Below are positions 23,628-32,064 of a DNA stretch of 64,000 nucleotides, one piece after another (positions within the stretch are counted from its first letter, which is position 1; every line of letters begins with the position of its first letter). The stretch is from assembly GCF_024707505.1 (NCBI RefSeq), contig NZ_CP102604.1, positions 2,542,001 to 2,606,000 on the forward strand, in the 5' to 3' direction. A program made the translations under genes and the position numbers. Under the pieces are notes generated by a model. The model did no database searches. It had not been told where the DNA came from and was given only the letters and a program-made list of their open reading frames with translations. The stretch is from Pantoea sp. SOD02 (GTDB lineage Bacteria; Pseudomonadota; Gammaproteobacteria; Enterobacterales; Enterobacteriaceae).

Positions 23628-24920
23628 CTACGCCAACGGAGCCAGCTCCAAACTGCTGCGGAAATCGTTGCCGACGTAATCCGTATCGATCAGTTGGCGG
23701 CGACGCAGTTCTGGCAACAGGCCATTGAGCAGCAAATCCTGTTGATCGGGCTGGCCGAGTCCATGCAGTGAAATCACATCCAGCACGCCAGCGCGATAGC
23801 GCTGTTCAATCGCATCGGCCAGGGTTTCTGGCGTTCCGGCAACAAACCAGTGGCCAGTCTCTTCGGCTTTGATGATCAGCTCACGCAAAGTTAATCCTTC
23901 CAGCGCATAACCACGGAAAATGGCGGCGCGTCCCTGACGACGATGCACCTGCACCAGCTCGGGAATAAACGCGGCGGGCAGCGGTTGATCCAGCGGTAAG
24001 TCGCGCAGATCGACCTCGCCACCCAACATATCGGCCACGCGCAATCTGCCCTGCTCGTAGTTAATGCGTTCATGCTTATCGCGTAGACGGCGCGCCACAT
24101 CGGCGTCGCTGTCGCCAATGATGGCGTGGAACGAGTTCATGATCAGCGGCGGATTATGTTCGCGGCCAAAACGTCGCGCCCGCTGCTGCACATCAGCCAC
24201 GAAGGTTTGCGCCGCCTCAAACGTGGGCTGCGAGGTGTAAATCACTTCGGCATAACGTGCGCCGAGCGTTACGCCCGCCTCAGATTGTCCCGCCTGAAAC
24301 TGCACCGGACGGCGCTGTGGCGGCGGCGGTACGTTGAGCGGACCCGCCACCTGGAAATAGTCACCGCGATAGTTAATCGGATGCAGTTTAGTGTGGTCGA
24401 GTTTAATGCCGCAGCTGGCCGTACGCTGCACCGCCGCCCGTTCGTTGGCGTCATACAGCGCGTTCATCACTTCGATAAATTCGGTGGCGCGCGCGTAGCG
24501 CTCCTGCGGCGGCGGAAGTTGGCTTTCACCAAAGTTCTCTTCGCCAACCGATGAGGTCACCGCATTCCAGCCCGCGCGGCCGCCGCTGATATGATCGAGC
24601 GTGCCGACCTGACGCGCCAGATTATACGGATGCAGCCAGCTGGTGCTGACGGTGGCGATCAAGCCGATGTGCGAGGTCACCTGGCTCAATGCCGCCAGCG
24701 CAATCAGCGGATCTTGCGTGCCGGTGGTGCCGGCTAATCCGGCCGGATCGGCCTGCAGCAAATCGGCGGTAAACAGCCCGGTAATCTTTTCGCGCTCGGC
24801 AATTTTCGCCAGTTCAATGGCGCGCGTGATGCCCACGCCCGGCTGGCTATCATTGGCGGCGGAAATCACGCTGCTGGCGCCGACCAGCGTTTTGAGTTTT
24901 CTGCGATAGGTTTGCGACAC
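23628..24920 (-). CDS. LLM-class FMN-dependent monooxygenase (NtaA/SnaA/DszA/SoxA type)
   Basis: 430 residues of the bacterial luciferase-like fold. Family segments include ITGLFTADLLQ, TSHIGLIATVSTSWLHPYNLAR, the flavin-site motif HISGGRAGWNAVTS, FQAGQSEAG and EVIYTSQPTFEAA. Members use reduced FMN from a separate reductase to oxidise compounds such as nitrilotriacetate, dibenzothiophene sulfone or N-acetyl-S-succinylcysteine (YxeK). GTG start with GGAGA upstream, 11 bp after the M20 gene. Neighbours (M20 deacylase, MetNIQ-like importer) favour a role in oxidative cleavage of an N-acyl sulfur amino acid. No dedicated flavin reductase is visible. Confidence 0.85.
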   Translation of the reverse strand: MSQTYRRKLKTLVGASSVISAANDSQPGVGITRAIELAKIAEREKITGLFTADLLQADPAGLAGTTGTQDPLIALAALSQVTSHIGLIATVSTSWLHPYNLARQVGTLDHISGGRAGWNAVTSSVGEENFGESQLPPPQERYARATEFIEVMNALYDANERAAVQRTASCGIKLDHTKLHPINYRGDYFQVAGPLNVPPPPQRRPVQFQAGQSEAGVTLGARYAEVIYTSQPTFEAAQTFVADVQQRARRFGREHNPPLIMNSFHAIIGDSDADVARRLRDKHERINYEQGRLRVADMLGGEVDLRDLPLDQPLPAAFIPELVQVHRRQGRAAIFRGYALEGLTLRELIIKAEETGHWFVAGTPETLADAIEQRYRAGVLDVISLHGLGQPDQQDLLLNGLLPELRRRQLIDTDYVGNDFRSSLELAPLA

Positions 24921-24931
24921 ATCACTCTCCT

Positions 24932-26131
24932 TTATAGTTGTCGCGCGAAATCCGCTTTGACATGGTTTAAGGCGTCCGCATCGGTCAGCAGACGTAAGCC
25001 GGTGCGCGCCAGCACGCGCGCACCAATAATCAGCGCCTGATAACCGCGCTCAGAGTTGGCCGCTTCACGGAATGGCACGGTATGGAAAATCAGATCGTCG
25101 GGGCCGATTTTCAGCCACGGATGCGCCGTCGGCACCGCATGGCTGATGTCGCCGGCATCGGTGGAAACTTTGTTCTTCTGCGGTGACAGATCGACGGTTT
25201 CGCCTGCCGCCGTGAACTCCTCCAGCAGCAAGGCATCCAGCGCTGCGTTCAGTTTGAAATCGCGTGGGCCAATTTGATGATCAATCTCGACGCGTGCGCC
25301 GGTCGCCAGCGCCACGCCTTCAGCAATGGCACGCAGACGCGGCTCAAGAGATTCCACCACTTCGCGGCTGTCCGCGCGGATGTAGTAATGCGCCGAGGCG
25401 TATTCCGGGATCACGTTCGGGGCCTGGCCGCCGTTGGTGATAATGCCGTGCACGCGCACGCCATCCGGCAGTTGCTGACGCAGCACGCTGATGCCGTTGT
25501 AGAGCAGCACCAGCGCATCCAGCGCGTTGATGCCTTCATATGGCGCGCTGGCGGCGTGCGACGGCTTGCCATAGAAGTGGAAATAGAGATGATTATTGGC
25601 CAGCGTCGATTCGGTCAGCCGGGTTTTGCCCGCTGGATGCACCATCAAGGCCACGTCAACATCCTTGAGGTATCCGGCTTCGACAAAGCGCTTTTTCACG
25701 TTGCCTTTCGGGCCGCCCGGTCCGGCTAGTCCGCCCTCTTCCGCTGGCGTGCCTAACACCACCACGCGGCCACCGGTTTGATCCAGCACCTGCGCCAGCG
25801 TGATGGCTGCCGCCACGCTGGTGGTGCCGATCAGGTTGTGACCGCAGGCGTGGCCGATGCCGATCAGCGCATCATATTCTGCGAGAAAAGCGATGGTTGG
25901 GCCCGGTTTGTCGCTGGACTTGACCGCATAGAACGCCGTTTCATGCCCGGCGACGTTGCGCGTGACGGCAAAACCCTGTGCCGTGAGTAGCTTGGTAAGC
26001 TGCTCGCTGGCGAAATATTCGTTGTTGCCGGTTTCGGGGTTTTGAAATATCGCCTGCGATACCTTGAGGTAAGTGGCGCTGTGTTGTTCGAGGCTGTTTT
26101 CGAGCGTGAGTTGAAGGGCGTTCAGCGACAT
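24932..26131 (-). CDS. M20-family amidohydrolase (AbgB/YxeP-like)
   Basis: About 399 residues. Motifs: FLAEYDALIGIGHACGHN with metal-ligand Cys/His, GTPAEEGG with the Glu pair, and the lid domain after residue ~190 with SHAASAPYEGINALDAL. The group hydrolyses N-acyl or p-aminobenzoyl amino-acid amides. The ATG at 26131 follows AAGGA; the frame continues upstream to 26215 through a palindromic repeat, which would add a false 28-residue N-terminus. It probably releases the free amino acid from the imported N-acyl compound, before or after the monooxygenase step. Confidence 0.85.
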   Translation of the reverse strand: MSLNALQLTLENSLEQHSATYLKVSQAIFQNPETGNNEYFASEQLTKLLTAQGFAVTRNVAGHETAFYAVKSSDKPGPTIAFLAEYDALIGIGHACGHNLIGTTSVAAAITLAQVLDQTGGRVVVLGTPAEEGGLAGPGGPKGNVKKRFVEAGYLKDVDVALMVHPAGKTRLTESTLANNHLYFHFYGKPSHAASAPYEGINALDALVLLYNGISVLRQQLPDGVRVHGIITNGGQAPNVIPEYASAHYYIRADSREVVESLEPRLRAIAEGVALATGARVEIDHQIGPRDFKLNAALDALLLEEFTAAGETVDLSPQKNKVSTDAGDISHAVPTAHPWLKIGPDDLIFHTVPFREAANSERGYQALIIGARVLARTGLRLLTDADALNHVKADFARQL

Positions 26132-26154
26132 GAGTATTTTCCTTGTTGCGTTTA

Positions 26155-26178
26155 GGTCGCCATAAATGGCGACCCTAC
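26155..26178. repeat. Single GGTCGCC-palindrome repeat inside an operon
   Basis: Perfect GGTCGCCATAAATGGCGACC plus CTAC in the 80-bp gap between the permease and M20 genes. Confidence 0.9.
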
Positions 26179-26211
26179 AAAGGCCACCACCGTTCACATG
26201 GCCACGGCAAA

Positions 26212-26856
26212 TCAATGACGTTTATCGATGTGCTGCACCAACCGGTCGCCGACCCACTGAATGCCGCACACCAGCACAATCAGCACCGCAATCACCGCGA
26301 TCATCACTGAGGTTTCGAACCGTTGATAACCGTAGCGAATCGCCAGATCGCCCAAACCGCCGGCACCGATCGCTCCGGCCATGGCGGAAGCGCCAATCAG
26401 CGCCACCAGCGTGACGACAAAACCGGACAGAATGCCGGGCAGCGCTTCGGGGATCAGCACGTCCCAGACGATACGCAGCTTGCTGGCCCCCATGGCGCGC
26501 ACCGCATCAATCAATCCGCGATCGACATCGCGCAGCGACACTTCCGCCACGCGCGCGAAGTACGGCGTTGCGGTAATCGACAGCGGCACAATCGCTGCCC
26601 AGGTGCCGAGCGAGGTGCCGACCAGAAAACGGGTAAAGGGGATCAGCGCCACCAGCAGAATAATGAACGGCAGCGAGCGGAAGCTGTTGATGATCAAGCC
26701 CAGCACGCGATTAACGCCGCGATGTTCGGCGATGCCACCGGGGCTGGTCATCACCAGAATCAGACCGAGCGGCAAGCCCGCCACCAGCGAAAACAGGCCG
26801 GAAATCAGCGTCATTAATACCGTTTCGCCTAACGCATTAAGTAAAAGATCAATCAT
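26212..26856 (-). CDS. MetI-like ABC importer permease
   Basis: About 214 residues, the MetI length (217 in E. coli). Several membrane helices, with the coupling motif VRAMGASKLRIVWDVLIPEALPG and the C-terminal AGAIGAGGLGDLAIRYGYQRF typical of MetI. The ATG at 26856 overlaps the ATPase stop by 8 bases; the frame extending to 27039 is out of register with any family member and is rejected. Confidence 0.9.
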   Translation of the reverse strand: MIDLLLNALGETVLMTLISGLFSLVAGLPLGLILVMTSPGGIAEHRGVNRVLGLIINSFRSLPFIILLVALIPFTRFLVGTSLGTWAAIVPLSITATPYFARVAEVSLRDVDRGLIDAVRAMGASKLRIVWDVLIPEALPGILSGFVVTLVALIGASAMAGAIGAGGLGDLAIRYGYQRFETSVMIAVIAVLIVLVCGIQWVGDRLVQHIDKRH

Positions 26857-27979
26857 GACTGGCGACATAACCCACCAACTCCACTGGAGCCTGCTGCGCG
26901 TGCAGCCAGCTGAGAATCTGTTGCTCGTCGGCCGCGTTCGCCGCCGGGAGCGCGATAAAGAAACGCACCACCGCGTAGTGCTGGATGTGATCGATGCCGC
27001 CCTGCAGCAGGCGGAATTTGCCCGGCAGCGCGCCGGCAAAACGGGTTAACAAATCGCCCTGCGCATCGTCACCGGCAAAGTGCACGCTGTAGATGGCGTC
27101 GCCCTGCTTCTCATCGCTGAGACGCGCGGCAATATTTTCCGGCAGCTGCGGCAGCAATCCGCGCAGCAGCGTGCGCGTCAATTGCGACCTGGGATGCGCA
27201 AACACCTGCCACACCGGACCTTGTTCAATGATTTCACCGGCATCAATCACCGCCACGCGATGGGCGACAGATTTGATCACTTCCATCTCATGGGTGATCA
27301 GCAGAATGGTGATACCGAGTTTTTGATTCAAGGATTTGAGCAGCGCCAGAATCGAGCGCGTGGTTTCCGGATCGAGCGCGGAGGTGGCTTCGTCACACAG
27401 CAGCAGCGCCGGACTGGCCGCCAGCGCGCGGGCAATGCCGACGCGCTGTTTTTGGCCGCCGGATAACGCCGCCGGATAGCTTTGTGCTTTATCCGCCAGT
27501 CCCACCAATTCAAGCAGTTCCGCCACGCGCTGCTGGCGCTGCGCTTTATCCATGCCGGCGATTTTCAGCGGCAGCGCCACGTTCTGCGCCACCGTTTTGG
27601 CCGATAACAGATTGAAGTGCTGAAACACCATGCCAACGCGACTGCGCACCGTTTGCAGCTGTTTTTCCGACAGGCCGGTAATGTTGCGGCCTTCGATTTC
27701 AATGACGCCTTCATCAGGTTGTTCCAGGCCGTTGAGACAGCGGATCAGCGTGGATTTCCCCGCGCCGCTGCGTCCAATCAGGCCAAGAATTTCGCCTTTC
27801 TGCACCGTCAACGAGATGTCGCGCAGCGCCTGGGTTTGTCCAAAACGACGTGACACGCCTTGCAGGCGCACCACGCTGCCGCTGTCGCGAAACTTCACCT
27901 GCGCCTCGTCATGAGTGCTTTCCGCCACGCCGCGTTTGACGGCGGTAAAGGGCGTTTCGGCTGCTGAGAATAGCGTCAT
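26849..27979 (-). CDS. MetN-like ABC importer ATPase with C-terminal NIL domain
   Basis: 376 residues. Walker A GRSGAGKSTLIRCLNGLE, signature LSGGQKQRVGIARALA, Walker B LLLCDEATSALDPET, and a C-terminal ~90-residue region of the NIL type that in MetN senses methionine for trans-inhibition. It has about 35 extra N-terminal residues before the ATPase domain compared with E. coli MetN. Works with the MetI-like permease and NlpA-family binding protein; the substrate may be a methionine relative rather than methionine itself. Confidence 0.9.
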   Translation of the reverse strand: MTLFSAAETPFTAVKRGVAESTHDEAQVKFRDSGSVVRLQGVSRRFGQTQALRDISLTVQKGEILGLIGRSGAGKSTLIRCLNGLEQPDEGVIEIEGRNITGLSEKQLQTVRSRVGMVFQHFNLLSAKTVAQNVALPLKIAGMDKAQRQQRVAELLELVGLADKAQSYPAALSGGQKQRVGIARALAASPALLLCDEATSALDPETTRSILALLKSLNQKLGITILLITHEMEVIKSVAHRVAVIDAGEIIEQGPVWQVFAHPRSQLTRTLLRGLLPQLPENIAARLSDEKQGDAIYSVHFAGDDAQGDLLTRFAGALPGKFRLLQGGIDHIQHYAVVRFFIALPAANAADEQQILSWLHAQQAPVELVGYVASHD

Positions 27980-27991
27980 CTTTTTCGTTCC

Positions 27992-28819
27992 TTACCAGGC
28001 CGTTTCGCCCGTGCCTTTGTAGACTTTGTCAAACACGGTCTTCACGGCATCGTTCTGATAAGAAGCCACCAGCGTTTTCACCCACGGCGCGCTGACATTC
28101 TCTTTCTTCACCGCAATAAAGTTGTTGTACGGGTTATCTTTTACCGGCTCCTGCGCAATGCGATCTTCTGTGGTCAGGCCACTTTTCAGCGCCCAATCGG
28201 TGTTGACCACGGCGGCATCCAGATCCGGAACGGAACGGCCGATGATGCCGGAATCCAGCTCTTTGATTTTCAGATGATGCGGATTCGAAGTGATATCGGC
28301 GGTAGTGGCCGCAATGCCGACGCCCGGCTTCAGTTTGATCAGACCTTGTTGCTCGAGCAGCACCAGACCGCGCGCTTCGTTAGAAGGATCGTTAGGTACG
28401 CCAATCACCGCACCCTCTTTCAGTTCTTTGGCGCTTTTCACTTTCTTCGAGTAGAGACCAATCGGCCACACGGCGGTATCGCCGACGCGTACGATGTCGT
28501 AGTGATTTACCTTGATTTGGTTATTAAGGAACGGCTGATGCTGGAAGGCGTTGGCATCCACTTCGCCGTTTTGCAGTGCTTCATTCGGCTGGTTGTAATC
28601 GTTGAAGATCACGGTTTTCACCGTTAAGCCTTTTGCCGCCGCCTGTTTGATCACTTCGCGCCAGACATCTTCATCTTCGCCGCTGATGATGCCGACTTTT
28701 ACCGAGGTTTTATCCGCTGCATGCGCGATGGACAACGGCGACAGCGCCGCGCTAGCCAGCAGCAAAGCACCAGCACTTAACAAGAATTTATTTTTTACTG
28801 AGACAAAACGTGTGTGCAT
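27992..28819 (-). CDS. MetQ/NlpA-family substrate-binding protein without a lipobox
   Basis: About 275 residues of the NlpA family, with VKVGIISGEDEDVW, VVNTDWAL and NPYNNFIAV segments. The signal peptide (FLLSAGALLLASAALSPLS then IAHA-ADK) has no cysteine at the cleavage site, so unlike E. coli MetQ it should be a soluble periplasmic protein. The ATG at 28819 follows GGGAAA; an upstream in-frame start would add 12 residues. First gene of the five-gene operon. Confidence 0.88.
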   Translation of the reverse strand: MHTRFVSVKNKFLLSAGALLLASAALSPLSIAHAADKTSVKVGIISGEDEDVWREVIKQAAAKGLTVKTVIFNDYNQPNEALQNGEVDANAFQHQPFLNNQIKVNHYDIVRVGDTAVWPIGLYSKKVKSAKELKEGAVIGVPNDPSNEARGLVLLEQQGLIKLKPGVGIAATTADITSNPHHLKIKELDSGIIGRSVPDLDAAVVNTDWALKSGLTTEDRIAQEPVKDNPYNNFIAVKKENVSAPWVKTLVASYQNDAVKTVFDKVYKGTGETAW

Positions 28820-28861
28820 AAAGTGTTTCCCGATCGTTATAATTGCGCGAGTCAAAATAAG

Positions 28862-28876
28862 CTGTCGTGACGACAG
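28862..28876. promoter_or_regulatory. Candidate TetR operator between divergent genes
   Basis: CTGTCGTGACGACAG has perfect 7-bp arms around one central base. It lies 43 bp upstream of the importer operon start, over the expected -35 region, and upstream of the divergent TetR gene, the usual position for a local TetR operator. Confidence 0.5.
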
Positions 28877-29032
28877 ATGACCGCAGTATACGCAGTTGCT
28901 TATTCCCGCATTATGATTTATTCAGGAAAGCTATTCCTGAAAAGCATAAAGCCGCGCGCCGCTCGCATCGCCACAAGCGAGAAAATGGCTGTGTTATCCT
29001 TCCCCCTTTTGATGGACTTGTTACTGAGCGCT

Positions 29033-29674
29033 ATGTCGGACACCACAACTAAACGAAAAAATGACCCGGAAGGGCTGAAGAAACGCATCCTTGCAGGTGC
29101 GCTGAAAATGTTCGCCGAGTTCGGCATGCAGGGCGCGCGGCTGGAGCAGATTGCTGAACACGCGCAAACCACCAAACGCATGGTGGTGTACCACTTCAGC
29201 AATAAAGAGCAGCTGTATATTGAGGTGCTGGAACAGGTGTATCAGGCGATTCGTGAGCACGAAACGGGGCTTAATCTCGCCGAGATGGAGCCGGAACTGG
29301 CAATGACCAAACTGGTCGAGGCCAGCTTCGATTACCACGTTTCCCACCCGGACTTTATGCGGCTGGTGTGTACCGAAAACCTGCTGCGCGGGCGCTACAT
29401 CATGCAATCCGAACGCATCAAAGCACTCAACAAGAGTGCGCTCGATTTGCTGGATGACATTCTGACGCGCGGCCAACAGCAAGGGCTGTTTATTGATGGG
29501 CTGGATACCGTCGATGTGCACCGCTTGCTCAGCAGCATTTGTGTGCACCACGTCTCCAATCGTTACACTTTCCACACGCTGTTCACGCCAAACGATAGCG
29601 AAGAAGACAGCATCCGCCGTAACCGCCAACTAGCCGTCACCGCCACGCTGCGATATGTGCGCAAAGTCCCGTAG
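29033..29674 (+). CDS. TetR-family transcriptional regulator
   Basis: About 213 residues. The N-terminal domain has RILAGALKMFAEFGMQGARLEQIAEHAQTTKRMV-type TetR HTH (written in parts: ALKMFAEFG, LEQIAEHAQ, VVYHFSNKEQLYIEVL) and the C-terminal part resembles the RutR-type ligand domain. ATG at 29033 was chosen; an ATG at 29012 is also in frame and neither has a strong ribosome-binding site. Divergent from the importer/monooxygenase operon, so it most likely represses it through the palindrome at 28862-28876. Ligand unknown. Confidence 0.85.
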   Translation: MSDTTTKRKNDPEGLKKRILAGALKMFAEFGMQGARLEQIAEHAQTTKRMVVYHFSNKEQLYIEVLEQVYQAIREHETGLNLAEMEPELAMTKLVEASFDYHVSHPDFMRLVCTENLLRGRYIMQSERIKALNKSALDLLDDILTRGQQQGLFIDGLDTVDVHRLLSSICVHHVSNRYTFHTLFTPNDSEEDSIRRNRQLAVTATLRYVRKVP

Positions 29675-29748
29675 GCTGCGGCTGCGCGGTGATGGTCTAC
29701 GCTTTAAATCCTGGGACCGTCACAGACCTCAATTTAAGGAACGCCGTA

Positions 29749-31131
29749 GTGAACAAAGACCCCCACCTTTATCCCTTACGCCATACGCACAATACTGACC
29801 AGGACAGCGCACTGTGGAACTGGGCGCAAAACACGGTGGTTGGTCAGCGTAGTCAGTTACAACAGCCGCAAACGGAAGCGGAGTTACAACAATTGCTGCT
29901 CAGCGCCAGCGGCAAAGTGCGCGTGCTGGGCAGCCGCTTGTCGCCGGGCCGCATGCTGGGCGTGAATGAGCAGGATTTGCTGCTGGACCTCAGCGCGTTC
30001 AACGGCGTGATTGCGCAAGACGCCGACAGCGTCACCTTTGCCGCCGGCACGCCGCTGGAACAGGTTTACAGCACCTTAACCGAGATGGATCGCATGCTGG
30101 CCTCGTCGCCGGGCGTGATTGCAGTGCAAACGCTGGCGGGCGCGATGGCCACTGGCACGCACGGCCAGGGTTTAGCACAAAGCTCAATCGCTGATGAAGC
30201 GTTGCGCATCCGCATGGTGTTGGCCGACGGCAGCGTGCGTGAATTTGTGCGCGGTGAGCCCGATTTCGCCGCCGCGCAGGTTTCACTCGGCACTTTAGGC
30301 ATTGTTACCGCCGTGACGCTGCGCACCCGCCCTTTCCGCCTGTTTACCTGCCACAAGTTTGCCGTCTCCGCCGATACGCTGGAAAAGGATCTGGTTGAGT
30401 GGAATCAGCAGTATGAGATGAGCAAAGCCTGGTGGTTTGTCGATGACAACCTGATGCACGTGTGGAACGCGCATGAAGCCAGCGATGAAGAGGCTGAAGC
30501 CTGGCACGCCAATCAGCGCGAGGTGATTGAGCATGGCGATGACACCGACAGCAGCCTGAATGACACCATCGATCAGACGCTGGCGCAGATGCATCGCGAT
30601 ACGCAGATTCACGGCAAAGGCGGCAAGCAGTTCCGCACCGTAACGCGCTTCCGCGATTTCACCGACATCAGCGGCGATATCTATCAGCTGTTTTGTCGCG
30701 GTATTGCCGTGCCGCAGATCAACGTTGAGATCGGCGTGCCGCTGGAGAAAACGCCGCAGATTATCAGCAAGATCAAAGCGTGGTATGCCGAGAATCATCC
30801 GCATATGCACTATCCGATTATTCTGCGTTGCACCGGCGCGTCTGAAGCCTGGCTCAGTCCGGCGTATCAGCACGCCACTTGCTTCTTCGGCTTCGTGGTC
30901 TATTACGCCGATGACGGTTCGCTATCGCAGGATGGCCTGCATTTTCTCACCGAAGTCGAGAAGCTGCTGGCGGCCGAAGGCGGACGTCCGCACTGGGGCA
31001 AATATTACGATCCGCAGCGATATCAGTGGCGCGATATCTATCCGCAGTGGGACGCTTTCCGCGCGGTGCGCAACCAGCTCGATCCACAACGCCGTTTTAG
31101 CAATGACTATGTCACTGCTTTGTTTGATTAA
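29749..31131 (+). CDS. FAD-linked lactone oxidase (D-arabinono-1,4-lactone/L-gulonolactone oxidase family)
   Basis: About 460 residues. N-terminal FAD-binding domain (VRVLGSRLSPGRML, DLSAFNGVI, the ATGTHGQGL motif near residue 130) and a C-terminal ALO domain ending HWGKYYD and NQLDPQRRFSNDYV, as in arabinonolactone and gulonolactone oxidases. Family members oxidise aldonolactones with O2 to ascorbate-like products, giving hydrogen peroxide. GTG at 29749 has AAGGA eight bases upstream; the in-frame ATG at 29689 is less likely. It precedes a GT8 gene by 18 bp, so the two are probably one operon, perhaps making a glycosylated sugar acid or ascorbate analogue (inference). Confidence 0.82.
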   Translation: MNKDPHLYPLRHTHNTDQDSALWNWAQNTVVGQRSQLQQPQTEAELQQLLLSASGKVRVLGSRLSPGRMLGVNEQDLLLDLSAFNGVIAQDADSVTFAAGTPLEQVYSTLTEMDRMLASSPGVIAVQTLAGAMATGTHGQGLAQSSIADEALRIRMVLADGSVREFVRGEPDFAAAQVSLGTLGIVTAVTLRTRPFRLFTCHKFAVSADTLEKDLVEWNQQYEMSKAWWFVDDNLMHVWNAHEASDEEAEAWHANQREVIEHGDDTDSSLNDTIDQTLAQMHRDTQIHGKGGKQFRTVTRFRDFTDISGDIYQLFCRGIAVPQINVEIGVPLEKTPQIISKIKAWYAENHPHMHYPIILRCTGASEAWLSPAYQHATCFFGFVVYYADDGSLSQDGLHFLTEVEKLLAAEGGRPHWGKYYDPQRYQWRDIYPQWDAFRAVRNQLDPQRRFSNDYVTALFD

Positions 31132-31149
31132 GTTTGAGGGGGAGAAACC

Positions 31150-31977
31150 ATGTTTGCATGGGTAACGCTGTTAACGCAGCCGGACTATTTTATTGGCGTG
31201 AAGGCGCTGCACCGCTCGCTGAAGCGCAGTGAAACCCGCTGGCCGCTGATTGTGATGGTCACTGACGCCATCGATCTGGAGACGCGTGAAGCCTTGCAGG
31301 CGCTGGGCTGCGTAATCCATCCGGTGGATCCGCTGATGCCAAATGCCGAGCTGGAGCAGCATTATGCTTCGGCGCAGTTCGGTGAAGTGTGGAGCAAACT
31401 GCGCGCGTGGGAGCTGGTTGACTGCGAGCGCGTGGTGTTTCTCGATGCCGATATGCTGGTGCTGCGCAATATGGATGAGCTGTTTACGCTCGATCTGGGC
31501 AAGCATGCACTGGCAGCGTGTCACGCCTGTCGCTGCAATCCCAACAAGATCGCCAGCTATCCCGCCAGCTGGCAGCCGGAGAATTGCCATTATACCTGGC
31601 AGGATCGCGGCGAGCCGGCACCCTCCACGCTTGATCGCTATCTGAACGGCGGTTTCCTGGTGTTGAAGCCGGATCTGGCGGTGTTCGAGTGGCTGCAGGA
31701 GAAAGTGGCGGGCATTACCGATTTGCGTCGCTATCCGTTCTCCGAGCAGGATTTACTCAATGAAGTGTTCGAAGATCGTTGGTTACCGCTTTCGTATAAA
31801 TACAACGCGCTGAAAACCTTGCCGTTCCAGCACAGTAAGATGTGGCGCGAAGATGAGGTGAAGAACCTGCACTTCATTCTGGCGAAACCGTGGAAACGCG
31901 ATTTGAATCAGCCTGAATCGGAACGCGACCGTTATTACGCGCTGGACAAGCTGTGGTGGGAGTTGGCGGCGGAATAA
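31150..31977 (+). CDS. Family 8 glycosyltransferase (galactinol synthase/glycogenin-like)
   Basis: 275 residues. The GT8 metal-binding DxD is in VFLDADMLVLRNMDEL (Asp99-x-Asp101), followed by YLNGGFLVLKP and the C-terminal HFILAKPW, where the His is the other metal ligand (H-x-x-G/x-x-K-P-W pattern). Such enzymes transfer a hexose from a nucleotide sugar with retention; the closest recognisable types are eukaryote-like galactinol synthases and glycogenins rather than LPS GT8 enzymes. Excellent ribosome-binding site (GGGGGAG). Acceptor unknown; pairing with the lactone oxidase is the main clue. Confidence 0.82.
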   Translation: MFAWVTLLTQPDYFIGVKALHRSLKRSETRWPLIVMVTDAIDLETREALQALGCVIHPVDPLMPNAELEQHYASAQFGEVWSKLRAWELVDCERVVFLDADMLVLRNMDELFTLDLGKHALAACHACRCNPNKIASYPASWQPENCHYTWQDRGEPAPSTLDRYLNGGFLVLKPDLAVFEWLQEKVAGITDLRRYPFSEQDLLNEVFEDRWLPLSYKYNALKTLPFQHSKMWREDEVKNLHFILAKPWKRDLNQPESERDRYYALDKLWWELAAE

Positions 31978-31980
31978 AAA

Positions 31981-32008
31981 AAACAGCGCGATTATTATCG
32001 CGCTGTTT
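31981..32008. terminator. Hairpin terminator between convergent genes
   Basis: A perfect 12-bp stem (AAACAGCGCGAT / ATCGCGCTGTTT) with a TATT loop. An A-run just before it and TTT at its end make it best suited to terminate minus-strand transcripts, while the stem itself begins 3 bp after the GT8 stop. Confidence 0.7.
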
Positions 32009-32036
32009 CATATGAATTGCGCATTACTGCGCGCCA

Positions 32037-32060
32037 GGTCGCCATGAATGGCGACCCTAC
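32037..32060. repeat. Single GGTCGCC-palindrome repeat
   Basis: GGTCGCCATGAATGGCGACC plus CTAC at the convergent junction of the GT8 gene and hicB. Confidence 0.9.
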
Positions 32061-32064
32061 GAAG

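Noticed and set aside
26857..27039. N-terminal extension of the MetI-like permease
   Set aside because: It overlaps the ATPase gene in another frame and has the Arg/Ser-rich composition of a shadow frame; the start at 26856 gives the family length.
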